Positions 34,922 to 44,198 are shown, counted from the stretch's first letter. The stretch is DNA of 64,000 bases from JAXFPC01 sp034180005 (GCA_034180005.1 JAXFPC010000029.1:124001-188000), one strand, 5' to 3'. Notes: generated by a model not told the origin, from the sequence alone. Translations and numbers: made by a program.

Positions 34922-35959
34922 TTATTTCTCCATAACTCTCTTACGGAACTCTTCTTTGATCTTAGCGTTGTTGTCGGCGAGTTTCTGCCAGTCAACAGGC
35001 ATCTTGGACTCGGTGATTTCCTTGGTGGAAGCTGCTCCTACAGGCGCCTTCACGTCACCGCGAACGGAGTGCATATAGCCTTCAACAACAGCTTTCTGAC
35101 CTTCCTGAGAAAGCCACCAGTCAACCAAAGCCTTAGCTCCTTCCGGATTCTTCGTTGCTTTGAAGATAGCTATCGGAGAAGGAACCTGAATCGTTCCGTC
35201 AGCAGGATAAGAAACTGCCAGCGGTTCTTTCTTTTTATCCTTTAACTTGAGAATATTTTCTTCCAAAATCATAACGGCAGCGTATTCGCCAGTCAAAAGT
35301 TTATTCTGGATAGCGGAATTGCCTTCCTCTACGCGGATACCGTTCTCTCTCAGCTGATCGAAATATTCCCAGCCGTATTTATCCGCCAAAGCGCCTACAG
35401 CCACATAAGCCGTGCCGGAAAGCATCGGGTTGGGCATGGCGATTTTGCCTTTCCACTTAGGATCGGTCAAATCTTTCCACGTTTTCGGAGCTTCTTCGGG
35501 TTTCAGCTTGTTGGTGTTGTACGCGATGATCATATTGGAAACGCGCACACCGTGCCAGAAACCGTCTTTATCCTTGTCGTTGACCAGCTTGTCATATTCT
35601 TTTGATTTGTAGGGCAACAGCAGGTTGTCCTTCTGCAATTTCAGATAGTAGGAAGGATCAGCCACCATCAGGATGTCTGCGCCGATCTTGTCCGCTTTGA
35701 TCTCACCGGTTATCTTGGTGATAACTTTTTCAGTGCCGCCCTGGAACCAATTCACTTTCATCTCGGGAAAAGCTTTGGCAACGTTCGGTTTGCACATATT
35801 GTCGATGATATCCGGGTAAATGGAAGTGTAAACCATCAGGTCGCCTTTGACCCCGGCAGCTTTTTTGTCTCCGCCGGCCTTATCGTCACCGCATCCGGCG
35901 GCAAGGACGGACATCGTGAGAATAGCGGCAGCGCCGAGTATCCATTTAGATTTCTTCAT
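34922..35959 (-). CDS. Substrate-binding lipoprotein of the second ferric-type ABC system
   Basis: A 345-residue lipoprotein with lipobox VLAAGCGDD. Family 1 binding-protein fold, similar to FbpA/AfuA and paralogous to the protein at 16914: MVYTSIYPDIIDNM; ADILMVADPSYYLKL; KIAMPNPMLSGTAYVAVGAL; VSYPADGTIQVPSPIAI. It is the first gene of the operon with permease and ATPase. The substrate may be Fe3+ or an organic/phosphonate anion. Confidence 0.87.
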   Translation of the reverse strand: MKKSKWILGAAAILTMSVLAAGCGDDKAGGDKKAAGVKGDLMVYTSIYPDIIDNMCKPNVAKAFPEMKVNWFQGGTEKVITKITGEIKADKIGADILMVADPSYYLKLQKDNLLLPYKSKEYDKLVNDKDKDGFWHGVRVSNMIIAYNTNKLKPEEAPKTWKDLTDPKWKGKIAMPNPMLSGTAYVAVGALADKYGWEYFDQLRENGIRVEEGNSAIQNKLLTGEYAAVMILEENILKLKDKKKEPLAVSYPADGTIQVPSPIAIFKATKNPEGAKALVDWWLSQEGQKAVVEGYMHSVRGDVKAPVGAASTKEITESKMPVDWQKLADNNAKIKEEFRKRVMEK

Positions 35960-36170
35960 TGTGAAACACTCCTTTTCAACTGAATAACTTTTTAGAAAGA
36001 CACACCCCTCATAGCTTCAATGATTATTTTTCTCTTTACCTGCCTTTTTTCCTGCTTACAGTTTACATATTCTTTTATATATTTTGATATTTTATGTTAC
36101 CATTACGTTTATCTAAAAGACATTCCACCACTATTTTACATTCGGCGCGTTTTGTCCTTACGGGACTGCT

Positions 36171-37250
36171 TTAGTCCCTTTTACAGATGAAATTAAGTTC
36201 CCAACACGGCACATAAGGATGCTTCCGCAAATAGATCTTATATTCCGGCACAATTTCCCACAAAAAAAGCGGCAGTCGGAAAAGATCATTGTCGTAATGA
36301 TAAGCTGCAAGCAAAAGTTTCGGAGTAAAACGACTGAGCGTTTGCGCCGCTCCCTGCAAAGCCTGTACTTCAACGCCTTCGACATCAAGCTTGATGTAAG
36401 TTATTTTCTCACCGCCGCTCATGTTATCCACCGAATCTACCTCCACCTCCCTGTCAGCTGTTCCTCTGAAGGTGGACTGCCTGCCGCCGCTGTCCGAAAA
36501 CATGAGCGTACCTCGCTCGTGCCAAACTCCCTTTTGCAGCAAAACAATTTTTTCCGGCGGTAAAGCGGCGGCACTGCGGCACAATTTGGCAAAATTACGG
36601 CGATCAGGCTCTACGGCAATCGCACGCAGCCAGTGTCCGCCGGTCAGTTCCGAAAATTCTTTTAACGTATCGCCGTCATAAGCGCCCAGATCCATGTAGG
36701 ATTCATCCTCATTCCAAGTGAGCAGCTCGCGCAGATCTGTTCTTCTGTCGGTGGCGCATCCGAAAAGATACTCCGGCTTGCCGCTTATTTTGTAATTGAG
36801 AGCCGCCGCGAAAACCCTGCGGGATTGCTCATCGCCCAGCCTGTCATAAACCAGCTGCAGCTCCGCGGCATATTTTTCAAGCCAAGCCGGACTTACTGTA
36901 TCATCTTCCGCAAAAATCGGCAGATGGGGAACCAACACTTCATGTTCCTTCGCCAAAGCGGCAAACGTCTGCAAAACGTCCTCTTTCTCGCTGGCAAAGG
37001 CTACTACGATCAGAATATTTTTACCCAGTTCGGCAACTATCTCGGCGTAACGCGCCACCTTAAAGCCGCGGAAACTTTGCCCGCGCACAAAGTCATCGCT
37101 GGCAAAAATCCCCGCCACGGGCACCTTAAACTCTTGACACCGATCCAATATTTTCTCGGCGCCGTTTCCCATACCGTAAAGCACTATGGGCTTGTCGGCA
37201 GCTGCCAATCTTTCCCAAACAGTTTGAGTTTCCTTAATAAAATCCGGCAT
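36171..37250 (-). CDS. FkbM-family methyltransferase
   Basis: A 359-residue protein. The C-terminal half is a SAM-dependent FkbM methyltransferase (YMDLGAYDGDTLKEF; EPDRRNFAKL; YIKLDVEGVEVQALQG). The N-terminal ~130 residues have a Rossmann-like opening PIVLYGMGNGAEKILDRC, seen in FkbM proteins of surface-glycan loci. The start at 37250 is chosen because GGGAGAAAAGAG stands before it; ATG 37277 is possible. No glycan genes are adjacent. Substrate unknown. Confidence 0.83.
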   Translation of the reverse strand: MPDFIKETQTVWERLAAADKPIVLYGMGNGAEKILDRCQEFKVPVAGIFASDDFVRGQSFRGFKVARYAEIVAELGKNILIVVAFASEKEDVLQTFAALAKEHEVLVPHLPIFAEDDTVSPAWLEKYAAELQLVYDRLGDEQSRRVFAAALNYKISGKPEYLFGCATDRRTDLRELLTWNEDESYMDLGAYDGDTLKEFSELTGGHWLRAIAVEPDRRNFAKLCRSAAALPPEKIVLLQKGVWHERGTLMFSDSGGRQSTFRGTADREVEVDSVDNMSGGEKITYIKLDVEGVEVQALQGAAQTLSRFTPKLLLAAYHYDNDLFRLPLFLWEIVPEYKIYLRKHPYVPCWELNFICKRD

Positions 37251-37385
37251 CTCTTTTCTCCCGCACATTCGCTGCATATCGTTATTGCAATTCTTACATT
37301 TATTATTATACTATAAGCTGCCTGATGACGGCGCACATTCTTTGTGTTATAATCTCTTTAGGATATTTTTGTTGCGGAGGTAGCC

Positions 37386-37748
37386 ATGTCTTTACTTGAA
37401 TCCGGAGAAAATTATTTGGAAACCATCCTAATCCTTACTAAACGTAACGGAAGCGTGCGTTCCATAGACATCGCGGCGGAGATGGATTTTACCAAGGCCA
37501 GCGTAAGCCGGGCCATGAGTATTTTAAAAAGAGAAAATTACATCATTATGGAGCCTGACGGCAATATCCTCCTCACGAAAGAGGGTTTGAAAAAGGCTCA
37601 GGACGTTTATGCCCGACACACTACGCTGGCTCGCTTCATCAGCGAAGTACTGGGTGTCGACAAGGAAATCGCGGAACGAGATGCCTGCCGCATCGAACAC
37701 ATCATCAGCGAAGAAACCTTTGCCGGAATTAAGAAGCTTATGAAATAA
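37386..37748 (+). CDS. Short DtxR/MntR-family metal-dependent regulator
   Basis: A 120-residue protein with an N-terminal winged helix (MDFTKASVSRAMSILKREN) and a dimerisation/metal domain. ACRIEHIIS carries Cys, Glu and His in the DtxR order (CxxEH), where MntR has Glu in place of Cys. The SH3-like C-terminal domain of classical DtxR is absent, so it has MntR-like length. GCGGAGGTAGCC lies before the ATG. Probably an iron or manganese sensor; targets could be the ferric ABC systems nearby or cbiK downstream. Single gene with a strong terminator. Confidence 0.85.
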   Translation: MSLLESGENYLETILILTKRNGSVRSIDIAAEMDFTKASVSRAMSILKRENYIIMEPDGNILLTKEGLKKAQDVYARHTTLARFISEVLGVDKEIAERDACRIEHIISEETFAGIKKLMK

Positions 37749-37776
37749 TTTGCACTTCCGCGAAGTAAATAATTCG

Positions 37777-37803
37777 ACCGCTCGAAAATTCGAGCGGTTT
37801 TTT
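37777..37803 (+). terminator. Terminator of the DtxR-family gene
   Basis: Perfect 10-bp stem ACCGCTCGAA (37777-37786) with TTCGAGCGGT (37789-37798), 2-base loop (AA), then a T-run. Confidence 0.9.
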
Positions 37804-38092
37804 ATTTGCATAAAAGCGGTACCGTTTCACACCCTTCCGCCACAAAAATCGTCAAGCGTACCCTGTCGGCTTCCGCGCTCACGCGATGCCTGTCATGATT
37901 ACGCATACTGTCATAACGGCAAATAAAATAACTAGCAACGATTTTTTCTTTACCATTTAAATCGACTCTTGCTGCAAAAAATTCCCCTGTATTTTAGTGC
38001 AATTTTCAGGAACTAAAATTGTCGCAAGAGATGTTGGCAGCGCTTTCAGCAACATTCTACGATATGGATTTTCCTTTTTTCTTTACTAATGG
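37804..38092. other. Non-coding stretch upstream of the cbiK promoter
   Basis: No credible gene. An inverted repeat with 7-base arms, CAATTTT and AAAATTG (38000-38021, 8-base spacer), stands about 90 bases before the cbiK promoter and may be a regulator site. Nothing else recognised. Confidence 0.3.
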
Positions 38093-38138
38093 TAATAAAT
38101 ATTATTATAATTGACATCTTATATAATCATGCTATAAT
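38093..38138 (+). promoter_or_regulatory. cbiK promoter with a Fur-like box
   Basis: TTGACA (38111-38116) and TATAAT (38133-38138) with a 16-base spacer. Directly before the -35 is an AT-rich 7-1-7 inverted repeat TAATAAA-T-ATTATTA (38093-38107), 6 of 7 pairs matching, of Fur/PerR type. Confidence 0.6.
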
Positions 38139-38203
38139 ACTAGTATGAGTCCTATATCGGATGCGCTAAATAATCTATGTATTTTAAAGGGAGTGTAAAT
38201 CTT

Positions 38204-39199
38204 ATGAAAAAAATCGCCAGATTAGCAGTTCTTTCCTTGGCCTTTGTGGCTCTCTGCGGTCTTCCCGCTACAACTAACGCAGGTTATTCCTTAAGCGATG
38301 AAGTTAAAACGGCAACGCCGTCACTGTTGAACGCCACCCAAATCGGCTTGAAAGTTCATGAAACCGCCGAGCTGCAGCATTTAAAAAACAAAGATGCTCT
38401 TGTTGTAATGAGCTTCGGTACTACCTTTAAAGATACTCGTAAAAAAACCATCGATGCCACGGTGAAAGCCATCGAAGCTGCTCATCCCGGCGTTAAAGTT
38501 GTCACCACTTTTACATCTCACATTATCATCGACCGTATCAAAGCTAACGAGGGTATTGTTTACCCCACTCCGGAGGAAGCTTTGGCTCAACTGAAAAAAG
38601 ATGGTTATACCCGCGTGGCGCTTACGTCTTTGGATATCATCCCCGGCATTGAGTACGCTTATAAGGATGCCGTCTACAATCTTCATAAGGGTGAATTCAA
38701 AAAGATGACTTTGGGCACTCCGCTCATGTACTGGCAAGGTCAGGAAGAACAGCCTGACGATATCACCGCCACCATGCAGGCTGTAAGCACCCAATTCCCG
38801 AAAATCGGCAAAAAAGATGCCGTTCTGCTGATGGCTCACGGCACTCCGCATCCGGCCAACGCATATTATGCAGTAATGCAGGATCGTCTGGAAGAAATGG
38901 GAGCAGACAACGTACTGATTTTCTCCGTTGAAGGCTGGCCTCATTTGGAAACTGTTATGCCCAAGCTCAAAGCTAAAGGCATCAAGAATGTAACGCTCAT
39001 GCCTTTGATGATGGTTGCCGGCGATCACGCCAACAACGATATGGCAGGCGATGAAGAAGACTCTTTCAAATCCATTCTGGAAAAAGAAGGCTTCAAAGTG
39101 AGCGCTTATCTCCACGGTCTCGGCGAAAATGAAGCTGTGCGCAAACTCTTCGTTGATAAAGCTGCCGAAGCATGGAACGCACTCCAAGCTGAAAAATAA
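38204..39199 (+). CDS. cbiK: Exported sirohydrochlorin cobaltochelatase (CbiK type)
   Basis: A 331-residue class II chelatase, which in the cobalamin route inserts Co2+ into sirohydrochlorin. The signal peptide (MKKIARLAVLSLAFVALCG, cleavage near TNA-GYS) sends it to the periplasm, as reported for the CbiK of Desulfovibrio vulgaris. Chelatase signatures: VVMSFGTTFKDTRKKTID, VLLMAHGTPHPANAYY, and PLMMVAGDHANNDMAGD. The start at 38204 follows AAAGGGAG; ATG 38177 is upstream without a ribosome site. An exported chelatase is not expected in a purely cytosolic B12 pathway and may handle haem or metal. Single gene with terminator. Confidence 0.9.
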   Translation: MKKIARLAVLSLAFVALCGLPATTNAGYSLSDEVKTATPSLLNATQIGLKVHETAELQHLKNKDALVVMSFGTTFKDTRKKTIDATVKAIEAAHPGVKVVTTFTSHIIIDRIKANEGIVYPTPEEALAQLKKDGYTRVALTSLDIIPGIEYAYKDAVYNLHKGEFKKMTLGTPLMYWQGQEEQPDDITATMQAVSTQFPKIGKKDAVLLMAHGTPHPANAYYAVMQDRLEEMGADNVLIFSVEGWPHLETVMPKLKAKGIKNVTLMPLMMVAGDHANNDMAGDEEDSFKSILEKEGFKVSAYLHGLGENEAVRKLFVDKAAEAWNALQAEK

Positions 39200-39218
39200 T
39201 AATTCTTCCATAGCAAAA

Positions 39219-39250
39219 ACGTACCTCCTGACCAGGCGGTACGTTTTTTA
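39219..39250 (+). terminator. Terminator of cbiK
   Basis: Stem AACGTACC (39219-39226) with GGTACGTT (39238-39245), inner pairing CCTG/CAGG, followed by T-run. Confidence 0.88.
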
Positions 39251-39458
39251 TTTACTTTTTTACACTGCAATAAGAGAAAGTATTTTTTTCTTGTGGCACA
39301 AATATGCGTTATGATATAATTAATCGTAATATTTTTTAAATCCTCGCGCAAATCCCCCCAACTCCGCGCTGCATAAGTTCTACCGGGCAATCCGCCGAAT
39401 TGGTGCAGCTGTCAGGAGCGAAAAATTTACGTCGCGGGACAAAGAAAGGATGTTGTCA

Positions 39459-40829
39459 ATGGGAGTCGTTATTTCTGCAGTCGTAACTTTTTGGGTCGGT
39501 TACCTGATTTACAAAAAGTACAAACCCCAACCCGTCCTCTTTATGGGCGGCATGATACTCATGTATCTCGCATCTGTTCTCGGTTACGGTCAAATTTTAG
39601 GTGCTAAGGCATCTACAGGTTCCGTTTTCTTTGACGCATTTGAATTCATCAGATCCACTTTCAGCTCCAACGTGGGCAAGCTTGGTCTGAACATTATGTC
39701 CGTAGGCGCATTTGCCAAATACATGGACAAAATAGGCGCTTCCAGAGCTTTGGTGCGTTTGACTATTAAACCGCTCCTGGCTTTGAAATCGCCCTATCTG
39801 GTAATGTCCGGCACTTGGATTGTCGGCATGCTCATCGGTCTTTGCATCAACAGCGCTTCCGGCCTTGCCATGCTGCTGATGGTTACCATGTTCCCGATTC
39901 TTTTAGGTCTGGGCGTAAGCCGTCTGTCAGCTACGGCAGCCGTAGCCACCACTCTTTGCTTCGACTGGAGCCCCAGTGATACTGGTACGATCCTGTCCGC
40001 TGAAACTGCCGGCGTCGATCCGGTAGTATATTGGAGCCATTATCAGGTTCCCATCGTAGCGGTTGCTTTCATCGTTGTAGGCGCGCTGCACTATTTCACT
40101 CAGAAATATATGGATAAACGAGACGGCCACATCGTTCAGCCTATCGAAGTGGAAAAGACTGAGGACGCTTCCGATAAGGCGCCGACAATTTATGCCATCC
40201 TGCCCGTTATCCCCCTCGCTCTTATTTTATCCTTCAGCTCTCTGTGGATCACCACTATTAAAATGAATATCGTTATGGCCATGTTCATCGGCCTGTTCAT
40301 CGGTATGATCTGCGAATACATAAGATGGCGCGACGGTCAGAAAGTATTCGGCGATATCCAGACATTCTTCGACGGTTTGGGTCTGCAAATGGCCAACGTT
40401 ATCACTCTCGTGGTAGCAGGTCAGGCTTTCGCTAAAGGCTTGCTCTCCATGGGCACCATCACCACCATGATCGAAGGCAGTAAAAATCTCGGCTTCGGTC
40501 CCATGTCCATGATGCTGGTAATGGTAGCCATCATCGGCGTTTCCGCAGTCGTTATGGGTTCAGGCAACGCGCCGTTCTTCGCCTTCGCGGCTTTGACACC
40601 GGCTGTTGCGGCATCAACCGGAATTCATCCGGTCCTCATGCTTCTGCCGATGCACTTTGCCGCATCCATCATGCGCAGCTGCTCTCCTATAACGGCGGTT
40701 ATAGTAGTAGCTTCAGGCATGGGCGGCGTATCCTCCTTCGATTTGGTAAAACGTACCGCAATTCCCATGGCCGGCGCTATGCTGGTAACTATCGGCATGA
40801 CCTTCTTCTACTACTACACCGGTCATTGA
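39459..40829 (+). CDS. dcuC: Anaerobic C4-dicarboxylate transporter, DcuC family
   Basis: A 456-residue membrane protein with 12 or so segments. The DcuC-type core is clear: MYLASVLGYGQILGAKASTG near the start; NSASGLAMLLMVTMFPIL; FDWSPSDTGTILSAETAG; GSGNAPFFAFAALTPAVAA. DcuC proteins move succinate/fumarate in anaerobes. Start ATG at 39459 has AAAGGA nine bases upstream; ATG 39450 lies directly behind it and has no room. The next gene after a terminator is an M19 dipeptidase. Confidence 0.85.
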   Translation: MGVVISAVVTFWVGYLIYKKYKPQPVLFMGGMILMYLASVLGYGQILGAKASTGSVFFDAFEFIRSTFSSNVGKLGLNIMSVGAFAKYMDKIGASRALVRLTIKPLLALKSPYLVMSGTWIVGMLIGLCINSASGLAMLLMVTMFPILLGLGVSRLSATAAVATTLCFDWSPSDTGTILSAETAGVDPVVYWSHYQVPIVAVAFIVVGALHYFTQKYMDKRDGHIVQPIEVEKTEDASDKAPTIYAILPVIPLALILSFSSLWITTIKMNIVMAMFIGLFIGMICEYIRWRDGQKVFGDIQTFFDGLGLQMANVITLVVAGQAFAKGLLSMGTITTMIEGSKNLGFGPMSMMLVMVAIIGVSAVVMGSGNAPFFAFAALTPAVAASTGIHPVLMLLPMHFAASIMRSCSPITAVIVVASGMGGVSSFDLVKRTAIPMAGAMLVTIGMTFFYYYTGH

Positions 40830-40851
40830 TACGTGACATTTTTATCAACGG

Positions 40852-40878
40852 AAGGCTCTGCACTTGCAGAGCCTTTCT
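40852..40878 (+). terminator. Terminator of dcuC
   Basis: Perfect 10-bp stem AAGGCTCTGC (40852-40861) with GCAGAGCCTT (40866-40875), 4-base loop, short T-run. Confidence 0.8.
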
Positions 40879-40915
40879 TAATCTCCGAAGCACCAATTAA
40901 GAAAGGACTGATTCT

Positions 40916-41866
40916 ATGTTTATCTGCGACTGCCATTGTGACACCTTAACGGAGCTGTATAAAAAAAACACTTCCCTTTACAGCAATGACCAGCATTTTG
41001 ATATCAAACGTCAAATAGCTCTCGGCGGCGGCCTGCAGTTTTGCGCCATCTTTGTGCCGACCAAAGAATTCCGCTACTACGGCGGCCTGCGTTATACTTT
41101 AGCTTTGCTGGACAAATATTTGCAGGAAGTTAAACAAATCAAAGCCTCCGGAGTAGATCTGCTGCAGGTACTCACCAAAGAGGATGCCGCCGATGTACTG
41201 AACCACAAAGCGGCGACACTCTTAGCTATCGAGGAAGGCGGCGCCATCGACGGCAGTCTGGAAGCTCTGCGTTGCCTGTATGAACTTGGCGTAAGAGCCA
41301 TGACGCTCACATGGAGCAACCGTAACGACATTGCCGACGGCGTCAACGAAGAGAGCAGCGGCGGCGGTCTGACAGTATTCGGCCGCAAAGTTGTCAACGA
41401 AATGAACCGCCTGGGAATGCTGGTGGATGTGTCCCACATTGCTCCTGCCGGTTTCTGGGACGTCATAGAAACCAGCAGCAAGCCGATTATCGCCACTCAT
41501 TCCAACGCTAAAGCCCTGTGTCCCCATCCCCGTAATCTTGACGACAAACAGATCTTGGCCATCAACGAAAATGACGGCTTGATCGGCGTAACTTTTGCCG
41601 GCCAGTTTTTGGAGAATGATTACAATAACGCCTGTATCGACAGCGTCTATCGTCACATCGATTATATGCTGAACCTGATGGGCAACGATGATCATCTGGG
41701 ATTCGGCAGCGATTTTGACGGTATCAGTCACCCGCCCTACAACATCGGCGGCGTACAGGACTACAAACCGCTGATTGAATACCTGCAAAGTAAAAATTAC
41801 AGCGACAACACTATCGCCAAACTTACCCACCGCAATGTCCTGGCGCTGTTAGGCAAAGTATTGTAA
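40916..41866 (+). CDS. Membrane dipeptidase (peptidase family M19)
   Basis: A 316-residue zinc dipeptidase of the renal-dipeptidase type. Metal ligands: DCHCDT at the N-terminus (HxD), LAIEEGGAIDG (Glu), LVDVSHIAPAGFWD (His), ATHSNAKALCPHPRNLDD (His, Arg) and FGSDFDGI (Asp). No signal peptide, so cytosolic. Cleaves dipeptides or peptidoglycan-derived D-amino-acid peptides in other members. GAAAGGACTG precedes the ATG. About 87 bases and one terminator separate it from dcuC. Confidence 0.92.
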   Translation: MFICDCHCDTLTELYKKNTSLYSNDQHFDIKRQIALGGGLQFCAIFVPTKEFRYYGGLRYTLALLDKYLQEVKQIKASGVDLLQVLTKEDAADVLNHKAATLLAIEEGGAIDGSLEALRCLYELGVRAMTLTWSNRNDIADGVNEESSGGGLTVFGRKVVNEMNRLGMLVDVSHIAPAGFWDVIETSSKPIIATHSNAKALCPHPRNLDDKQILAINENDGLIGVTFAGQFLENDYNNACIDSVYRHIDYMLNLMGNDDHLGFGSDFDGISHPPYNIGGVQDYKPLIEYLQSKNYSDNTIAKLTHRNVLALLGKVL

Positions 41867-42066
41867 GCGGCGACGAAGATACATCGCGTTTTAACGCGCA
41901 AAACATTCGCGCAACATTTTTCCGTAGGACGAAGCGACTGAAAAAGCAGTTATCGCCGTTGCGTAAACGACTGCTGCCGACAGTATGAAACCGTCGCTTA
42001 TCCTCTGAAAACAATAGCCGCTGTCGGCTGTCATGCTGCTTGCATAAACCCTTGCCGACAATAATC

Positions 42067-42102
42067 ATGCAAAAATGCTCCGAGTAAAACTCGGAGCATT
42101 TT
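42067..42102 (-). terminator. Terminator of the pan operon
   Basis: Perfect 14-bp stem (42072-42085 with 42089-42102), 3-base loop, U-tract on the minus-strand transcript. It lies just behind panD. Confidence 0.92.
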
Positions 42103-42108
42103 TTATTT

Positions 42109-42492
42109 TCAGCCTATTTCCCCTGCCAATTCCGTGCCGCGCAACCTTACAGGCTTATTATTTTCATCCACCATTACCACCTTAGGTTCGCATTTTTGTG
42201 CCTCCTCCGCCGTCATAAGAGCATAGGCGATAATAATGACTTTATCGCCTACCGCTACTTTACGCGCCGCCGCTCCGTTAAGACAAATCACGCCGCTGTC
42301 ACGCTCGCCGGCAATCACATACGTTTCCAGACGGTTACCGTTATTGTTGTCCACAATCTGCACTCTCTCCCCCGGCAGGATTCCGGAAAGTTCCAACAGC
42401 CCGCTGTCTATGGTAATGCTGCCCATATATTCCAAATTGGCTTCCGTGACGGTAGCTCTGTGGATTTTTCCGTGAAACATATTATAAAGCAT
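42109..42492 (-). CDS. panD: Aspartate 1-decarboxylase (pyruvoyl)
   Basis: A 127-residue pyruvoyl enzyme that makes beta-alanine from L-aspartate. The Gly-Ser self-cleavage site is in LEYMGSITIDS. Other signatures: GKIHRATVTEANL, NGAAARKVAVGDKVIIIAY. Start ATG 42492 is chosen because AGGAGAACAAAG stands before it inside the panC end; it overlaps panC by 11 bases. Last in the pan operon. Confidence 0.97.
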   Translation of the reverse strand: MLYNMFHGKIHRATVTEANLEYMGSITIDSGLLELSGILPGERVQIVDNNNGNRLETYVIAGERDSGVICLNGAAARKVAVGDKVIIIAYALMTAEEAQKCEPKVVMVDENNKPVRLRGTELAGEIG

Positions 42493-43348
42493 CTTTGTTC
42501 TCCTCCAAAACTATATTGTCTATCAGCCTGGTAGTGCCGAACCTTACCGCCACTGCCAACAGATTTTTCCGCTGCAGCTCCGTTCCGGCTTCCCGCAGTT
42601 CCGGCAAAGCGTACACTTCCACATAATCGATCTCGCTTAATGGCTCGCTCTCGATCTCCTGCGTAACCGCAGCGATGAGCTTTTGCTTATTTCTTTCTCC
42701 CTGAGCATACATATCCGCCGCCAACAGCAGACTTTTACGCAGCACCGGCGCAGCCTGCCGCTCCTCCACGGACAAATATGTATTGCGCGAACTTTTAGCC
42801 AAACCGTCCGACTCTCTGACAATGGGCATAACGCGCAAGTTAATGTTGAAGAAAAGATCCTTGATCATTCTCCTGATAACTTCCACCTGCTGCGCATCCT
42901 TCTGCCCAAAGTACGCTCTGTCCGGAGCTGTCAGATTAAAAAGCTTGGCGACTACGGTAGTAACTCCTCTGAAATGGACGGGACGACTCCTGCCGCACAA
43001 TACTTCGGTCACCTGCCCCGTTACTTCCACCCAGGTATTTTCTTTGCTTGGATACATCTCTTCCGCGGATGGAGCAAAAATAATATCCGCCCCCAATTTT
43101 TCCCCAAGAGCGCAGTCCTTTCGCAAAGTGCGCGGATACGCCTCCAGATCCTCTCCGGGGGCGAATTGCGTGGGATTGACAAAAACACTTACTATAACCA
43201 GATCGTTTTCCGCGTGCGCCTGTTTTATTAAGGAACCGTGACCTTCATGCAAAGCTCCCATAGTCGGCACCAACCCGATTGTCAGCCCATCCGCTTTAGC
43301 TGCCGACACCTCGCGCCGCAGCTCGTCAACACTGTGTATAAGCTTCAT
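42482..43348 (-). CDS. panC: Pantothenate synthetase
   Basis: A 288-residue enzyme that joins pantoate and beta-alanine using ATP. HIGH-like motif PTMGALHEGHGSLI is near residue 28; VSVFVNPTQFAPGEDL and the KMSKS-like KSSRNTYLS are present. Located between panB (11 bases upstream) and panD (overlap 11 bases). Confidence 0.97.
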   Translation of the reverse strand: MKLIHSVDELRREVSAAKADGLTIGLVPTMGALHEGHGSLIKQAHAENDLVIVSVFVNPTQFAPGEDLEAYPRTLRKDCALGEKLGADIIFAPSAEEMYPSKENTWVEVTGQVTEVLCGRSRPVHFRGVTTVVAKLFNLTAPDRAYFGQKDAQQVEVIRRMIKDLFFNINLRVMPIVRESDGLAKSSRNTYLSVEERQAAPVLRKSLLLAADMYAQGERNKQKLIAAVTQEIESEPLSEIDYVEVYALPELREAGTELQRKNLLAVAVRFGTTRLIDNIVLEENKDAL

Positions 43349-43358
43349 ATTCCACCTC

Positions 43359-44198
43359 TCAATATAATCTGTCCAAAATCTCGTCGTCTATTTTGAAAGT
43401 ATGCTCCTGTGCCGGAAATTCACGCGTCTTCACGTCCCGTATATAGTCGCGTACCGCGCCTATGACCGTACCGTGCAGATCCGCATATTTCTTTACAAAT
43501 TTAGGACAAAAGCCGGCCGATACTCCCAAAAGATCATTACAAACCAAGACCTGTCCGTCGCACCCGCTACCTGCGCCAATACCTATCGTCGCCATAGTTG
43601 TCAACGCAGCCGTGATTTTAGCGGCAAGAGCCGACGGCACACACTCCAGTACACAGGCAAAGGCTCCTGCCCGCTCCAGCGCTTTGGCATCATCCAGCAA
43701 TTTTTGCGCAGCCTGCAAATCCCTGCCCTGCACCTTAAAACCGCCCAACTGATTAACGGACTGCGGCGTCAACCCGATATGCGCGCAAACGGGAATACCG
43801 GCGCTGACCAATTTTTCCACGACAGGAGCAACTTCAGCGCCACCCTCCAGCTTCACTGCGCCGCAACCAGTTTCTTTTAAAAAACGTCCTGCGTTGATAA
43901 CGGCGTCCCGCATGCCGGACTGATAACTCATAAAGGGCATATCCGCCACAACCAAAGCCGTGCTGTTGCCTCGCATTACCGCCTTGGTATGGTGCAGCAT
44001 CTCCTCCATGGTAACCGGCAGGGTAGATTCGTAACCCAGCATCACATTGCCTACGGAATCGCCAACCAGAATCATTTCCACTCCTGCTTCGTTGACGTTG
44101 CGAGCCATGGCTGCGTCATACGCCGTAATCATAGCTATCGGCTCTCCCTGCTCTTTCATAGCTTTAATAGTTGTCACCGTTATCTTTTTATTCTGCAT
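43359..44198 (-). CDS. panB: 3-methyl-2-oxobutanoate hydroxymethyltransferase
   Basis: A 279-residue enzyme that makes ketopantoate from 2-ketoisovalerate with methylene-THF. Signatures: MITAYDAAMARNVNEAG, ILVGDSVGNVMLGYEST, CGAVKLEGGAEVAP, AHIGLTPQSVNQLGG. Start ATG 44198 has GGAGG upstream. It overlaps the end of the DUF2520 gene by 11 bases, pointing to translational coupling. Confidence 0.97.
   Translation of the reverse strand: MQNKKITVTTIKAMKEQGEPIAMITAYDAAMARNVNEAGVEMILVGDSVGNVMLGYESTLPVTMEEMLHHTKAVMRGNSTALVVADMPFMSYQSGMRDAVINAGRFLKETGCGAVKLEGGAEVAPVVEKLVSAGIPVCAHIGLTPQSVNQLGGFKVQGRDLQAAQKLLDDAKALERAGAFACVLECVPSALAAKITAALTTMATIGIGAGSGCDGQVLVCNDLLGVSAGFCPKFVKKYADLHGTVIGAVRDYIRDVKTREFPAQEHTFKIDDEILDRLY

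Noticed and set aside
38000..38021. CodY box upstream of cbiK
   Set aside because: The arms CAATTTT/AAAATTG pair well but the 8-base spacer does not fit AATTTTCWGAAAATT.
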